From Prevotella sp. (GTDB lineage Bacteria > Bacteroidota > Bacteroidia > Bacteroidales > Bacteroidaceae), in NCBI GenBank assembly GCA_017965725.1, contig JAGCPK010000038.1, positions 1 through 39,120 of the forward strand: a stretch of DNA of 39,120 nt, in the 5' to 3' direction. Position numbers and translations under genes: made by a program. Shown in pieces: positions 1 to 7,169 of the stretch (position 1 is the stretch's first letter; each line of letters starts with the position of its first letter). The notes beneath the pieces are model-generated. The model did no database searches. It worked only from the letters and a program-made list of their open reading frames with translations, and was not told where the DNA came from.

Positions 1-1
1 C

Positions 2-1579
2 CTGTTTAAGAAACATGTGCAGGCAGCCCAGCGGCTGATGGACGACATCGTGGATCTGGAACTGGAGAAGATAGACAAGATACTGGAAAAGGTGAACGAG
101 GACCCTCAGTCGATGGAGGTGAAGGGTGCCGAGATTCATCTCTGGGAGAAGATCAAGTCGAAGAGCGGCAAGGGCCGTCGGACGGGCGTGGGTATCACTG
201 CCGAGGGCGACATGATCGCTGCGATGGGACTGCGCTACGGTACACAGGAGGCAACGGACTTCTCTGTGGAGGTGCATAGGACGTTGGCCCTGAATGCCTA
301 CCGCTCGTCGGTGACGATGGCTCAGGAGCGTGGACATTTCGAGATCTACGATGCCAAGCGGGAGGAGAAGAACCCGTTTGTGCGCCGCCTGAAGGATGCC
401 GATCCGGAACTCTATCAGGATATGGTGAAGTATGGCCGCCGTAATATTGCCTGTCTGACGATTGCACCGACGGGTACGACCTCGCTGATGACGCAGACCA
501 CCAGTGGTATTGAACCGGTGTTCCTGCCCGTCTATAAGCGTCGTCGGAAGGTGAATCCGGGTGATGCAGGCGCCCATGTCGATTTTGTCGATGAAGTGGG
601 CGACTCCTTTGAGGAGTTTATCGTCTATCATCCGAAGTTCATGGAGTGGATGCGCATCAACGGTATCGACACGGAACAGCGTTACACGCAGGAGGAGATT
701 GACGAACTGGTGCAGAAGTCGCCGTATTATAAGGCCACTGCCAACGATGTCGATTGGCTGATGAAGGTGAAGATGCAGGGGGCTATCCAGAAATGGGTGG
801 ATCACTCCATCAGCGTCACCGTCAACCTGCCCAATGATGTCGATGAGGAACTGGTGAACAAACTCTATGTCGAGGCCTGGCGATCGGGCTGCAAAGGCTG
901 TACCATCTATCGTGACGGCAGTCGTTCGGGTGTGATGATCTCTGTGAAGAAGGAGACGAAGAAGGAGGACGAGGCCAAGGACAACAACCTGGAGGAGAAA
1001 CAGAACGATGCGCCCTGCAAGCATCCGGAGGTGACGGAGGTGCGCCCGCCAGTGCTGGAGTGCGACGTGGTGCGTTTCCAGAACAATAAGGAGAAATGGG
1101 TGGCTCTCGTGGGCTTGCTCGACGGTTATCCGTATGAGATCTTCACGGGTCTGCAGGACGATGACGAGGGTATTATGCTGCCCAAGACGGTGACGCACGG
1201 TAAGATCATCAAACAGGTGAATCCCGACGGAACGAAGCGCTATGACTTCCAGTTTGAGAACAAGCGCGGCTACAAGACCACCGTTGAGGGGCTCTCCGAG
1301 AAATTCAACCCCGAATACTGGAACTACGCCAAACTGATCTCTGGCGTGCTCCGATACCGGATGCCTATCGACCATGTGATCAGACTTGTCAGTTCGCTGC
1401 AACTGAAGAGCGAGAGTATCAACACCTGGAAGAACGGTGTGGAGCGTGCGTTGAAGAAATATGTGAGTGATGGTACTGAGGCTAAGGGACAGAAGTGCCC
1501 GAACTGCGGTAGTGAGAGTCTGATTTATCAGGAGGGATGTCTGATTTGTAAGAACTGTGGTGCCAGCCGATGCGGATAA
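2..1579 (+). CDS. nrdJ: Adenosylcobalamin-dependent (class II) ribonucleotide reductase, 3' part
   Basis: The frame is open from base 2, so the gene starts before the window; about 525 C-terminal residues are present. Class II ribonucleotide reductase makes deoxyribonucleotides using adenosylcobalamin to generate the radical. The reductase-barrel segment APTGTTSLMTQTTSGIEPVF is visible, followed by a charged linker, a region that looks like the TSCPD domain found at the end of these enzymes (around RPPVLECDVVRFQNNKEKW), and a terminal zinc-ribbon-like tail with CPNCG, CLICKNCG and a final SRCG. This tail is typical of the long Bacteroidota and thermophile NrdJ type. The GTG at 17 is internal and not a true start. 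The last 10 bases overlap folB, suggesting translational coupling. I am confident of the family; the N-terminal ATP-cone and active-site half cannot be judged here. Confidence 0.93.
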   Translation: MFKKHVQAAQRLMDDIVDLELEKIDKILEKVNEDPQSMEVKGAEIHLWEKIKSKSGKGRRTGVGITAEGDMIAAMGLRYGTQEATDFSVEVHRTLALNAYRSSVTMAQERGHFEIYDAKREEKNPFVRRLKDADPELYQDMVKYGRRNIACLTIAPTGTTSLMTQTTSGIEPVFLPVYKRRRKVNPGDAGAHVDFVDEVGDSFEEFIVYHPKFMEWMRINGIDTEQRYTQEEIDELVQKSPYYKATANDVDWLMKVKMQGAIQKWVDHSISVTVNLPNDVDEELVNKLYVEAWRSGCKGCTIYRDGSRSGVMISVKKETKKEDEAKDNNLEEKQNDAPCKHPEVTEVRPPVLECDVVRFQNNKEKWVALVGLLDGYPYEIFTGLQDDDEGIMLPKTVTHGKIIKQVNPDGTKRYDFQFENKRGYKTTVEGLSEKFNPEYWNYAKLISGVLRYRMPIDHVIRLVSSLQLKSESINTWKNGVERALKKYVSDGTEAKGQKCPNCGSESLIYQEGCLICKNCGASRCG

Positions 1580-1950
1580 CAACTTCCTATATCAGTTTGC
1601 GGAATGTCCGTTTCCATGCCTTTCATGGGGTGATGCCTCAGGAGAGGAAGGTGGGGACGGACTTCCTCGTTAACCTGCGGGTGGGTTATCCTTTGGAAAA
1701 GTCCATGCAAAGCGATGAAGTTGGCGACACGCTCAACTATGCTGATCTCTATGCTATTGTAAAGGCGGAGATGGCTGTCCCCTCGAAACTGGTGGAACAT
1801 GTCGCGGGCCGAATCATCTCAGCGATAGAGAAGCAGTGGCCCAAGGTGACCTCCATCGATCTGGAACTGACGAAGCAGAACCCACCGATGGGTGCCGACT
1901 GCGACGGGGTTGGGGTGGAGATACATTTAATAAATAATAAAACTGAGTAG
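1570..1950 (+). CDS. folB: Dihydroneopterin aldolase
   Basis: This 126-residue protein has the usual FolB length. It catalyses retro-aldol cleavage of 7,8-dihydroneopterin to 6-hydroxymethyl-7,8-dihydropterin and glycolaldehyde in folate synthesis, and family members form cytosolic octamers. Visible family features are the N-terminal strand ISLRNVRFHAFHGVMPQE (with the substrate-binding Glu25), TLNYADLY in the middle, LVEHVAGRI, and ELTKQNPP near the C-terminus, where the catalytic Lys lies. The ATG overlaps the end of the reductase gene by 10 bp, so the gene is probably translated from the same message. Two other folate-cycle genes (folA, thyA) lie about 9 kb downstream but are not linked to it. 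Confidence 0.95.
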   Translation: MRITTSYISLRNVRFHAFHGVMPQERKVGTDFLVNLRVGYPLEKSMQSDEVGDTLNYADLYAIVKAEMAVPSKLVEHVAGRIISAIEKQWPKVTSIDLELTKQNPPMGADCDGVGVEIHLINNKTE

Positions 1951-1952
1951 TC

Positions 1953-1987
1953 TTTGTCGGCTTTTTAGTGAATAATGCGTATTTTTG
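1953..1987 (+). promoter_or_regulatory. Bacteroidota-type promoter for the amidase gene
   Basis: A -33 TTTG (1953-1956) and a -7 box TATTTTTG (1980-1987, matching TAnnTTTG) are separated by 23 bp, slightly longer than usual. Transcription would start near 1994, downstream of the first in-frame ATG at 1975. This argues that translation of the amidase starts at ATG 2005. Confidence 0.6.
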
Positions 1988-2004
1988 CACTTTCGAAGGA
2001 TAGT

Positions 2005-3255
2005 ATGTGTAAGAGGATTGTATTATTTCTGATAACGTTATTCTGCTTTGCTGCTTTTGCAATAGCAGCAAATAAGAATTTTACGCTGGTCATCGATGCC
2101 GGTCATGGTGGTGGCGACGCAGGAGCCATCGGCGGCGCTGGTATCAAGGAAAAGAACCTGACCCTGAAGTTTGCCCTAGCCTTCGGAAAACTCGTGGAAC
2201 AGAACTGCCCGGATGTGAAGGTCATCTATACGCGTAAGACCGATAAGTTCGTGGAGTTGTATAAACGGGCAGAGATTGCCAACAAGAATAAAGCCGACCT
2301 GTTTATATCTATTCATATCAATGCTTTGCCTAAGGGTCATACGGCACGAGGTTTCCAGACCTACACGTTGGGTAAGAGTCGGCGGACTGGTAAGAAGACA
2401 GGTGTGTTGGAGAATCTGGAGGTGGCTAAGCGCGAGAACGAAGTGATCTATCTTGAGAAGGACTACCAACAGACCTATCACGGTTATGATCCGAACTCCC
2501 CTGAAAGTGATATCCTGTTTGAGTTCATTCAGGACAAGAATATGGAGAACAGCATTGAACTGGCCAAGTATATGCAGAAATATGTCTGTCAGGCCACAGG
2601 TCGTCAGGATATGGGAGCCCATCAAGATAATCTGGCCGTGTTACGCCTGACATCGATGCCGGGTTGTCTGATAGAGTTGGGCTTTATCTCTACTCGCGAC
2701 GAGGAACAGTATATGAACACATCATTGGCTACTGATCAGTATGCTCGTGGCATCTTCAATGCCTTTGCCGCTTATAGGAAAAAGTTCAGTGGTGGTGGTA
2801 TCACTATACCTTATATGGCTGAGCCGAAACCAAAAGAGGAAGTCAAACCCAAAGAGGATCCTGAGCCCCAAGAAACCTCTATACCTAAGAAAGAACCGAA
2901 GAAACTCCAGGAAGAGTTGAATACCGATAGTGTCAAACCTGAGCCTACACCGTCTGAGCCTGTTCAGCCCAAGGACGAGACAGGTACGGTCTTCAAGGTA
3001 CAGATCCTGACATCCCCGAAGGCACTTAAATCCAGTGATTCCCGTTTTAAGGGAGTGACGGATTTCGACAGTTATCGGGAGAACGGGATGATAAAATACA
3101 CTGTGGGTTCATCCGGAGATTATAATGAGATAAACCAATTACGAAAAGATCTCCAAGGGAAGTTCCCGGAGGCCTTTATCATTGCTTTCAAGGATGGTAA
3201 GCGGGTAAATGTGCAGGAAGCCATCAAAGAATTTAAGAGTAAAAAGACAAAATAG
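2005..3255 (+). CDS. N-acetylmuramoyl-L-alanine amidase (Amidase_3) with SPOR-like C-terminus
   Basis: The protein has 416 residues from ATG 2005. That start places a clean signal peptide (MCKRIVLFLITLFCFAAFAIA) first and lies after the predicted promoter; ATG 1975 would add 10 residues but sits inside the promoter. Amidase_3 enzymes are zinc hydrolases that cut the amide bond between N-acetylmuramic acid and L-alanine during cell separation. Zinc and catalytic motifs are visible: VIDAGHGGGDAGA, the Glu in IKEKNLTL, FISIHINA, and CLIELGFIS near the end of the domain. A Pro/Glu/Lys-rich linker follows, then about 85 residues (from TVFKVQI) resembling a SPOR peptidoglycan-binding fold. The MCE gene lies 26 bp downstream, so the two are probably co-transcribed. 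Confidence 0.92.
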   Translation: MCKRIVLFLITLFCFAAFAIAANKNFTLVIDAGHGGGDAGAIGGAGIKEKNLTLKFALAFGKLVEQNCPDVKVIYTRKTDKFVELYKRAEIANKNKADLFISIHINALPKGHTARGFQTYTLGKSRRTGKKTGVLENLEVAKRENEVIYLEKDYQQTYHGYDPNSPESDILFEFIQDKNMENSIELAKYMQKYVCQATGRQDMGAHQDNLAVLRLTSMPGCLIELGFISTRDEEQYMNTSLATDQYARGIFNAFAAYRKKFSGGGITIPYMAEPKPKEEVKPKEDPEPQETSIPKKEPKKLQEELNTDSVKPEPTPSEPVQPKDETGTVFKVQILTSPKALKSSDSRFKGVTDFDSYRENGMIKYTVGSSGDYNEINQLRKDLQGKFPEAFIIAFKDGKRVNVQEAIKEFKSKKTK

Positions 3256-3281
3256 TACATTATTTATTATTAGAATATAAC

Positions 3282-4187
3282 ATGAAGAAATATTTTACAA
3301 AGGAGGTGCAGATAGCCCTTGTCGCATTGACTGGTATCGTGGTGTTGTTCTTTGGAATGAAATTTCTGAAGGGACTGACGTTGTTTTCCACAGACAATAG
3401 TTATTATGTGCAGTTTGAGGATGTCAGTGGCGTGTCTGCTTCCTGTCCTGTATATGCCAATGGCTTTCGTGTCGGTGTCGTGGAAGATGTCATATTCAAT
3501 TATGACAGTCAGGAAAAGATTGTGGCTGTTTTGGGACTCGATAAGAAACTCCGTCTTCCGAAAGGTACGAAGGCGGAAATTGCCAGTGATCTTCTTGGAA
3601 ATGTAAAACTTGAATTGAAGTTTGGTCCGAATCCTGTCGATTTGCTGACATCTGGTGACACCATCACTGGTGGTATGCAACTCGGAGCATTGGCTAAGGC
3701 TGCCGACATGATTCCTCAGGTAGAAAAAATGCTGCCAAAGTTGGATTCCATCCTTGCCAGTGTGAATCAGTTGTTGGCTGATCCCGCAATCAGCAGTTCT
3801 TTGCATAATGTGGATCAGATTACAGCCAACCTCACCACCACCTCCAATGAATTGAAACACCTCACAGCAAGTCTGAACCGTCAGATGCCGGAAATGATGC
3901 AGAAAGCCGATGGTGTGCTCGACAATACCAATACGCTGACAAAGAATCTAAGCGATCTTGATATCGCCATGACGATGACCAAGGTAAACAATACCCTTCA
4001 GAATGTTGAGCAGATGACAGCCAAATTGAACAGCGATGAGGGAACCCTCGGCCTGTTGATGCGCGACCAGGAACTCTACCGAAACCTGACATCTACAATG
4101 AGTCATACCGACTCTTTGATGATGGATTTGAAGGCGCATCCTAAGCGGTACGTCCATTTCTCAATTTTTGGCAAAAAAGACAAGTAA
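3282..4187 (+). CDS. MCE/MlaD-family lipid-transport substrate-binding protein
   Basis: This 301-residue protein has one N-terminal membrane helix (about residues 9-30, VALTGIVVLFFGMKFLKG), one MCE domain (about 36-120, with YYVQFEDVSGVSASCPVYANGFRVGVVEDV), and a long predicted alpha-helical or coiled tail rich in Leu, Asn and Thr. MCE proteins of the MlaD type form hexameric rings in the periplasm that carry lipids between the membranes with an ABC transporter. The MlaE/MlaF partners are not next to it, as is often the case for the Bacteroidota copies. The amidase lies 26 bp upstream and the pair is likely an envelope operon. The Mla assignment is by family only; the exact lipid is unknown. 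Confidence 0.9.
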   Translation: MKKYFTKEVQIALVALTGIVVLFFGMKFLKGLTLFSTDNSYYVQFEDVSGVSASCPVYANGFRVGVVEDVIFNYDSQEKIVAVLGLDKKLRLPKGTKAEIASDLLGNVKLELKFGPNPVDLLTSGDTITGGMQLGALAKAADMIPQVEKMLPKLDSILASVNQLLADPAISSSLHNVDQITANLTTTSNELKHLTASLNRQMPEMMQKADGVLDNTNTLTKNLSDLDIAMTMTKVNNTLQNVEQMTAKLNSDEGTLGLLMRDQELYRNLTSTMSHTDSLMMDLKAHPKRYVHFSIFGKKDK

Positions 4188-4401
4188 TTTTTATTTCGTC
4201 TAAATAATAAATTCCCTAAAACTCTGAAATGACGTAGTTCTTTTGTGCTACATCCTTGAATGTTTGTTGCTAAGCATTTGATTCTCAGTGTATTGTAAAT
4301 TGTCAAATGGTATTTTGTGGCCATTTACTTGTGAAACGCTCTAACCTTCCTTAATATAGGCAGTTAGCATATTTGTAAACACAAGGTATCTTTTTGGGGG
4401 A
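4188..4401. other. Intergenic region upstream of the dnaA promoter, no gene seen
   Basis: This AT-rich stretch holds no convincing ORF, RNA or hairpin terminator. I found no cluster of DnaA boxes (TTATCCACA-like), so it does not look like a replication origin. Confidence 0.5.
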
Positions 4402-4433
4402 TTTGCATAATTGAAAAAAAAGTGCGAACTTTG
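4402..4433 (+). promoter_or_regulatory. dnaA promoter (TTTG-N20-GAACTTTG)
   Basis: A -33 TTTG at 4402-4405 and a -7 box GAACTTTG at 4426-4433 (one mismatch to TAnnTTTG) are separated by 20 bp. Transcription would start near 4440. This excludes the upstream TTG start at 4411 and leaves a leader of about 64 nt before the ATG at 4504. Confidence 0.6.
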
Positions 4434-4503
4434 CACTCGAAAATCAACGATCAATCACAAATCGTTGTCAATAACAAAACGAAGTTACAAACAACAGTCG
4501 CCG

Positions 4504-5913
4504 ATGTCGAAAAGTCATAAGGCGCTTTGGGCCGACTGCCTTCGGATTATCCAGGCTAACGTCACAGAGCAACAGTTCAAAACGTGGTTTGCGCCAATCG
4601 TCTTCGAGTCCTACTCCGAGACGGAGCATACATTGCTGGTGCAAGTTCCAAGTCCGTACGTGTACGAGTACTTGGAGCAGTACTATGTGGGACTGTTAAG
4701 TAAGGTACTCGCGCGAGTGTTTGAAACCAGTGTCGTGTTGCGCTATCGCATTGTGACCGACAAAGCGCATAATATCAAGCAGGATGTGGAGAGTGACGGC
4801 CCTGCCACAGTAGCAGCACCTCAGGCTACAAACCGTGGCAACAAGGCACCTACTACGCTTGATTCTGCTGTGCCTCAGGAGTTGAATCCGCAACTCGATC
4901 CCAAGAAGACCTTCCAGACTTTCATCGAGGGTGACTCCAATAAGTTGCCTCGTACGGTGGGACTTTCTATTGCAGAGCATCCGGGCAAATCGACATTCAA
5001 CCCCTTCTTTGTCTTTGGACCCTCGGGTTGTGGTAAGACCCATCTCATCAATGCTATCGGTGTGCGTTGTAAGGAGACCTATCCGCAGAAGCGTGTGCTC
5101 TATGTTAGTGCTCGTCTCTTCCAGGTACAGTTCACCGACTCTGTACGCCAGAATACCACCAACGACTTCATCAACTTCTATCAGTCCATTGATGTGCTGA
5201 TTGTCGATGACATTCAGGAGTGGGCCACTTCACCGCGTACGCTCGACACCTTCTTCCATATCTTCGACAATCTGTTCCGTCTTGGCAAGCAGATAATCTT
5301 GGCCAGCGACCGCCCTCCTGTTGATTTACAGGGCGTGAAGGATCGGCTGTTGACACGTTTCTCCTGCGGACTAGTTGCTGAGTTGGAGAAGCCCAACACG
5401 CAGTTGTGTATTGATATCCTCAATTCCAAGTGCCGTCGCGACGGTTTGAAGATCCCTGCTGATGTCATCCAGTATATTGCAGAGACAGCCAATGGCAGTG
5501 TGCGCGACCTGGAGGGTGTGCTCAACTCGCTGATGGCTTATTCGATTGTCTATAACACCAATATCGATATGCGTCTTGCAGAGCGTATCATCAAACGTGC
5601 TGTGAAGGTTGATAACCATCCGTTGACGATTGATGATATCCTCGAGAAGGTGTGTCAGCATTACAATGTCGCCCAGCAGCACGTGTTCAGCAAGAGTCGT
5701 AAGCGCGACTATGTGCAGGTGCGTCAGGTCTCGATGTATTTGGCTCAGAAATATACCAAGATGCCTGCATCACGTATCGGACAATTGATTGGTAATCGCG
5801 ACCATTCCACGGTGATACATAGTTGTAACACCGTCGAGCAGCGCCTAAAAGTCGATAAGGCCTTCTCTGCCGAACTCTCCAGTATCGAGAATTCTTTCAA
5901 ACTCAAGAAATAA
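4504..5913 (+). CDS. dnaA: Chromosomal replication initiator protein DnaA
   Basis: The protein has 469 residues from ATG 4504 (MSKSHKALWADCL). The open frame extends up to a TTG at 4411, but that region contains the promoter and has no DnaA-like sequence. DnaA is the AAA+ ATPase that opens the origin. Domain I is seen at 1-85 (QFKTWFAPIVFES), then a Gln/Ala/Pro linker, Walker A GPSGCGKT (172-179), Walker B VLIVDD (231-236), an arginine-finger region around DRLLTRFSCGL, and the C-terminal helix-turn-helix signature near 421-441 (SRIGQLIGNRDHSTVIHS). Nothing is missing. The gene stands alone and is followed by a convergent SDR gene across a repeat array. Confidence 0.97.
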   Translation: MSKSHKALWADCLRIIQANVTEQQFKTWFAPIVFESYSETEHTLLVQVPSPYVYEYLEQYYVGLLSKVLARVFETSVVLRYRIVTDKAHNIKQDVESDGPATVAAPQATNRGNKAPTTLDSAVPQELNPQLDPKKTFQTFIEGDSNKLPRTVGLSIAEHPGKSTFNPFFVFGPSGCGKTHLINAIGVRCKETYPQKRVLYVSARLFQVQFTDSVRQNTTNDFINFYQSIDVLIVDDIQEWATSPRTLDTFFHIFDNLFRLGKQIILASDRPPVDLQGVKDRLLTRFSCGLVAELEKPNTQLCIDILNSKCRRDGLKIPADVIQYIAETANGSVRDLEGVLNSLMAYSIVYNTNIDMRLAERIIKRAVKVDNHPLTIDDILEKVCQHYNVAQQHVFSKSRKRDYVQVRQVSMYLAQKYTKMPASRIGQLIGNRDHSTVIHSCNTVEQRLKVDKAFSAELSSIENSFKLKK

Positions 5914-5960
5914 TACTTATTCTGGATAGCCCATATCTCTGGTATATCATACCCCACCGT

Positions 5961-6213
5961 GCAAAAGTATGAACCGAATCACGGGGAAGATTTTGCATAC
6001 CCTGCAAAAACGTGCCCTGAATCCGGGGCATAAAATTCCGACCTGGCAAAAGTCCAAACCGAATCGCGGGGAAGGTTTTGCATACCCTGCAAAAACGTGC
6101 CCTGAATCCGGAGCACAAAATTCCGACCTGGCAAAAGTCCAAACCGAATCGCGGAGAAGGTTTTGCATACCTTGCAAAAACGTGCCCTGAATCTGGGGCA
6201 TACAATTCCGACC
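5961..6213. repeat. 85-bp tandem repeat, three copies
   Basis: GCAAAAGT recurs at 5961, 6046 and 6131 and GCATAC at 5995, 6080 and 6165, an exact 85-bp period. Each 85-bp unit is itself two related halves: A (43 bp, at 5961, 6046, 6131) and B (42 bp, at 6004, 6089, 6174), both beginning GCAAAA and sharing a GAATC...GGGG core. Each A/B junction forms a perfect 7-bp inverted repeat, TTTTGCA / TGCAAAA with a 5-nt loop (5991-6009, 6076-6094, 6161-6179). Each B half carries a second inverted repeat around TGAATC (TGCCC 6013-6017 with GGGCA 6026-6030). Confidence 0.93.
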
Positions 6214-6215
6214 AG

Positions 6216-6341
6216 GGGATGGCTTCCCTTGACTCAGGGGACGAAAAACCCACCCTGGGAAAACCGTCCTCGCATTCAGGGGACGAAAACTACACCCTGG
6301 GGTAATCGTCCTCGCATTCAGGGCATAAAATACCCAGGTCG
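6216..6341. repeat. 42-bp tandem repeat, three diverged copies continuing the array
   Basis: TCAGGG recurs at 6234, 6276 and 6318, exactly 42 bp apart, giving units 6216-6257, 6258-6299 and 6300-6341. They share length and phase with the A/B halves upstream (NNATTC/GAATC core, then GGGG, A-rich segment, CC-CTG end) but have diverged in sequence. Hairpin potential persists with different bases: CGTCC (6265-6269) pairs with GGACG (6281-6285), and CCTGGGGTA (6296-6304) pairs with TACCCAGG (6331-6338) with one bulge. Confidence 0.85.
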
Positions 6342-6374
6342 AAATGACATCACCTGGTCACTTTCTTTATGGAT

Positions 6375-7085
6375 TCACAGTCGGATTCTGCGCCAGAGGC
6401 AGCGGGGAATGCGGCGCCAGAGGGCTGTCAGGATACGGTACTTCCAGTCGATGACGCGGATATGCTGGCGGTGGTTGATGGCATAGAGGATTTCCTTGGC
6501 TACACGTTCCGGTTTGAGCATCATTGGGTAGTGGAAGTCGCCGCTGAGCAGGGCGGTATCCACAAATCCGGGGCGTATATCTGTGAAGCGTATCTTCAGA
6601 CCTCGTGCGTGGGCCTGCTGTTCCAGTGCCTGAAGATAAACATTTTGCATGGCTTTGGTGGCCGAATAACTGGGGGCGGGGCCGAGTCCTTTGGTGCCGG
6701 CTATCGACGTGATGGCGGCGATATGTCCGTAGCCTCGTTCTGCGAAATAGCGATAGGCCTCGCCAATCATCCGTGTGAAACCGAGTCCGTTTGTCTTGAG
6801 TGTTGCCAGTTCGATGTCCTCTTTCAGTTCACGGTTCTGTTTCCCGATGCCAGAGGCGTAGAAGAACAAATCCATACCGCCCAGGCGACTGATGAGTGAC
6901 TGTAGTTGCTCTGTCGCATTTTCCTGTGTCACGTCAATCTGCTCAACGGCAGCCGCATGCAGTTCTTCGAGTCTATCCACTCTCCTGGCTGCGACGCCCA
7001 CCGTCCAACCTTCTTTCATCAGTAGCATGGCTACTTCTCTTCCGATGCCTGAAGAGGCACCAATGACTATTGCCCGTTTATCCAT
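6375..7085 (-). CDS. Short-chain dehydrogenase/reductase
   Basis: The protein has 236 residues from ATG 7085 (MDKRAIVIGASSGIG). An in-frame ATG at 7097 adds four residues but lies on the predicted -7 box, so 7085 is preferred. Classical SDR features are present: the NAD(P)-binding GASSGIG, an active-site Ser-Tyr-Lys (TSIAG then YSATK), and DIRPGFVDT after it. NAARR-type recognition is replaced by AARR, so NADPH use is plausible. The C-terminus is basic and Trp/Arg-rich (ALWRRIPRCLWRRIRL), which could attach to a membrane. The substrate cannot be told from sequence. The gene is convergent with dnaA across the repeat array. Confidence 0.9.
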   Translation of the reverse strand: MDKRAIVIGASSGIGREVAMLLMKEGWTVGVAARRVDRLEELHAAAVEQIDVTQENATEQLQSLISRLGGMDLFFYASGIGKQNRELKEDIELATLKTNGLGFTRMIGEAYRYFAERGYGHIAAITSIAGTKGLGPAPSYSATKAMQNVYLQALEQQAHARGLKIRFTDIRPGFVDTALLSGDFHYPMMLKPERVAKEILYAINHRQHIRVIDWKYRILTALWRRIPRCLWRRIRL

Positions 7086-7094
7086 ATTCGGTTG

Positions 7095-7128
7095 CAAAGT
7101 TACAATTTATTGTTCAGTAATCATCCAA
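7095..7128 (-). promoter_or_regulatory. Promoter of the SDR gene
   Basis: On the minus strand a -7 box TAACTTTG occupies 7102-7095, and a weak -33 TTG lies at 7128-7126 (23 bp spacing). It places the transcription start close to the ATG at 7085, giving a very short leader. Confidence 0.45.
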
Positions 7129-7169
7129 TATCTGACATTTTTTGATATGAAGCCCGAAACTTAGGCATA

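Larger units (their letters stand above)
5914..6374. other. Convergent intergenic region holding the repeat array
   Basis: The region lies between the 3' ends of dnaA (+) and the SDR gene (-). Most of it is the structured tandem array at 5961-6341, preceded by about 45 bp that may be a worn unit. ORFs run through it on both strands only because the repeat lacks stops; none resembles a protein. Confidence 0.8.

Noticed and set aside
4103-4324. Possible transposase remnant on the minus strand before dnaA
   Set aside because: The segment ELRHFRVLGNLLF superficially recalls a transposase tail, but the frame runs on into the antisense of the MCE gene and no inverted ends are visible.
5903-6305. 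ORFs through the repeat array on both strands
   Set aside because: They are open only because the repeat lacks stops; the peptides are the repeat itself and lack start signals.
5961-6341. CRISPR array
   Set aside because: The whole 85-bp unit is repeated with no unique spacers, and no cas gene is nearby.
4188-6374. Replication origin beside dnaA
   Set aside because: No cluster of DnaA boxes and no AT-rich unwinding region with boxes was found; the repeat array is GC-rich. In Bacteroidota the origin is often not next to dnaA.
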